DNA of 64,000 bases from Paenibacillus sp. Its GTDB lineage: Bacteria; Bacillota; Bacilli; Paenibacillales; Paenibacillaceae. Position numbers and translations under genes: made by a program. Each line of letters begins with the position of its first letter. Positions within the stretch are counted from its first letter, which is position 1. The stretch is taken from the NCBI GenBank assembly GCA_017512705.1, contig JAFWEX010000150.1, positions 310,001 through 374,000 of the forward strand, given 5' to 3'. Positions 63,313 through 64,000 of this stretch are shown here, piece by piece. Under the pieces are notes generated by a model. The model was given only the letters and a program-made list of their open reading frames with translations. It was not told the DNA's origin and searched no databases.

Positions 63313-64000
63313 ATGAGACACTTACTTCCAACTCTAAAAGAACTGATGCGAACAGATATGAAGATTTACGATGAGTTTCTCTTACGGGAACACATTCTTT
63401 CGTCTCCTTATCCCCATTCCGATGTGGCAGATCGGCCTGTATTTGTACGTTCCAAAGCGGGAGATGCTTATCTCTACTCGTTCTTTGATCAATCAAGCTT
63501 GCTTCCCGAGCAAGTCCCATCCTCAACATATTCTTCAACGTCAGTAGCATCCCATAAATTTTCGTCCAATTCCTTGCTCCCTGTCCCTGTAATCCCATAT
63601 AGCTTTGAACTCGTACAAACTGTTCCACTATTTACTAAAGCTCCTTATCTCATGATTAAAAGTGATCGTGACGAATGGATCGGTTATATATCCGCCTCTG
63701 ATGTGATCCACACCTTGGTGCAAGCCCATCAGCTCATGGAGGCCTATCTGGAAACCACCCTTGAGACCGCTGGTTCTGCACTGTCCATCATTGACGAGGA
63801 AGCGAAAGTTGCCTACTGGACATCTGGCGCAGAACATATCTTTTCGATTAGCAAAACCGACATTATCGGCCAGCCCGCTGAAAACTTTTTCCCGCCTGAA
63901 CGCCTTCAATCACTCAAAACGTTATATACCGGCGAAACAGTCTATCGCAAGCAACATCAGCCCAGACCAGATCTGTTCGCGCTCATTAATGCCCGACCGG
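63313..64000 (+). CDS. Sigma-54 activator-like regulator with PAS domain (partial, 3' end cut)
   Basis: An open frame of 229 codons running off the window end. GAGGTGA lies five bases before ATG 63313. The first 150 residues have no clear motif, though SFELVQTVPLFTKAPYLMIK to GYISASDVIHTLVQAHQL resembles a CBS-type segment. A PAS-like domain begins near 155 (ETAGSALSIIDEEAKVAYWT, then AEHIFSISKTDIIGQPAENF). This layout of N-terminal sensor, then PAS, precedes the AAA+ domain in RocR/PrdR-type sigma-54 activators. With rpoN, rocA and proline dehydrogenase alongside, an activator of the two -24/-12 promoters is the obvious reading, but its AAA+ part is outside the window. Confidence 0.65.
   Translation, partial: MRHLLPTLKELMRTDMKIYDEFLLREHILSSPYPHSDVADRPVFVRSKAGDAYLYSFFDQSSLLPEQVPSSTYSSTSVASHKFSSNSLLPVPVIPYSFELVQTVPLFTKAPYLMIKSDRDEWIGYISASDVIHTLVQAHQLMEAYLETTLETAGSALSIIDEEAKVAYWTSGAEHIFSISKTDIIGQPAENFFPPERLQSLKTLYTGETVYRKQHQPRPDLFALINARP

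Overview
The window looks like a chromosomal segment of a Paenibacillus-type Firmicute. Gene content (GH48/GH9 cellulases with CBM3 modules, several GH43 arabinanases, GH51, copper-amine-oxidase-N and SLH proteins, an LCP protein), strong AGGAGG ribosome sites, SigA promoters and many U-tailed hairpin terminators all fit. I saw no rRNA, tRNA, CRISPR array, prophage or transposase. Both ends are cut: a leader RNA begins at base 1 and a regulator gene runs off base 64000.

Layout. 1-2957: leader RNA and queC-queD-queE, then queF (preQ0/preQ1 synthesis). 3058-3360: a type I toxin-antitoxin candidate missed by length cut-offs. 3614-5899: an Fsr-like MFS exporter and an EcsC-like protein. 6062-14024 (minus): arabinan utilisation, with two separately transcribed pieces: a secreted GH43 arabinanase, and a cluster of binding protein, two ABC permeases, a GH43 lipoprotein and a cytoplasmic GH43. 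14264-17026: an ArsR-type sugar-locus regulator, a WYL regulator and a DinB protein. 17170-21459: AraC regulator, lone binding protein and GH43 xylosidase. 21595-27162: SLH protein, a BmrCD-like heterodimeric ABC exporter behind a leader terminator, and a small membrane protein. 27383-29990: GH51 arabinofuranosidase divergent from a second ArsR-type regulator, paralogous to the first. 30196-37859: NlpC/P60 protein and a GH9-GH48 cellulase pair. 38134-42609: chemoreceptor, LCP protein, acyltransferase. 42748-46912: secreted repeat protein, then a prenyl-synthase-like gene with a small leader-peptide gene ending in Trp-Arg-Asp, facing a sensor kinase. 47065-56539: small proteins, cyclophilin lipoprotein, SDR, membrane protein, ring-cleaving dioxygenase, secreted proteins, second chemoreceptor. 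56879-64000: aspA, then a sigma-54 group: rpoN, P5C dehydrogenase, proline dehydrogenase and the start of a PAS-containing regulator.

How the genes work together. Extracellular arabinanase and lipoprotein arabinanase would cut arabinan, the ABC importer would take up the oligosaccharides, and cytoplasmic GH43 and GH51 enzymes would release arabinose; two paralogous HTH regulators sharing an exact 13-base motif near their targets probably control this, with CcpA-type sites at two promoters. The cellulase pair provides synergistic exo- and endo-attack on cellulose. Proline would be oxidised to P5C and glutamate from two divergent -24/-12 promoters, read by the locally encoded sigma-54.

The most interesting item is 43691-46912: an isoprenyl-synthase-like protein next to an 80-residue NHLP-type peptide whose Trp is third from the end, exactly as in ComX, suggesting a ComQX-like prenylated peptide signal. 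Other notable items are a covarying tandem structured repeat (7129-7574), a queC leader with a split preQ1-I signature, the type I toxin-antitoxin pair, and the divergent sigma-54 promoters.
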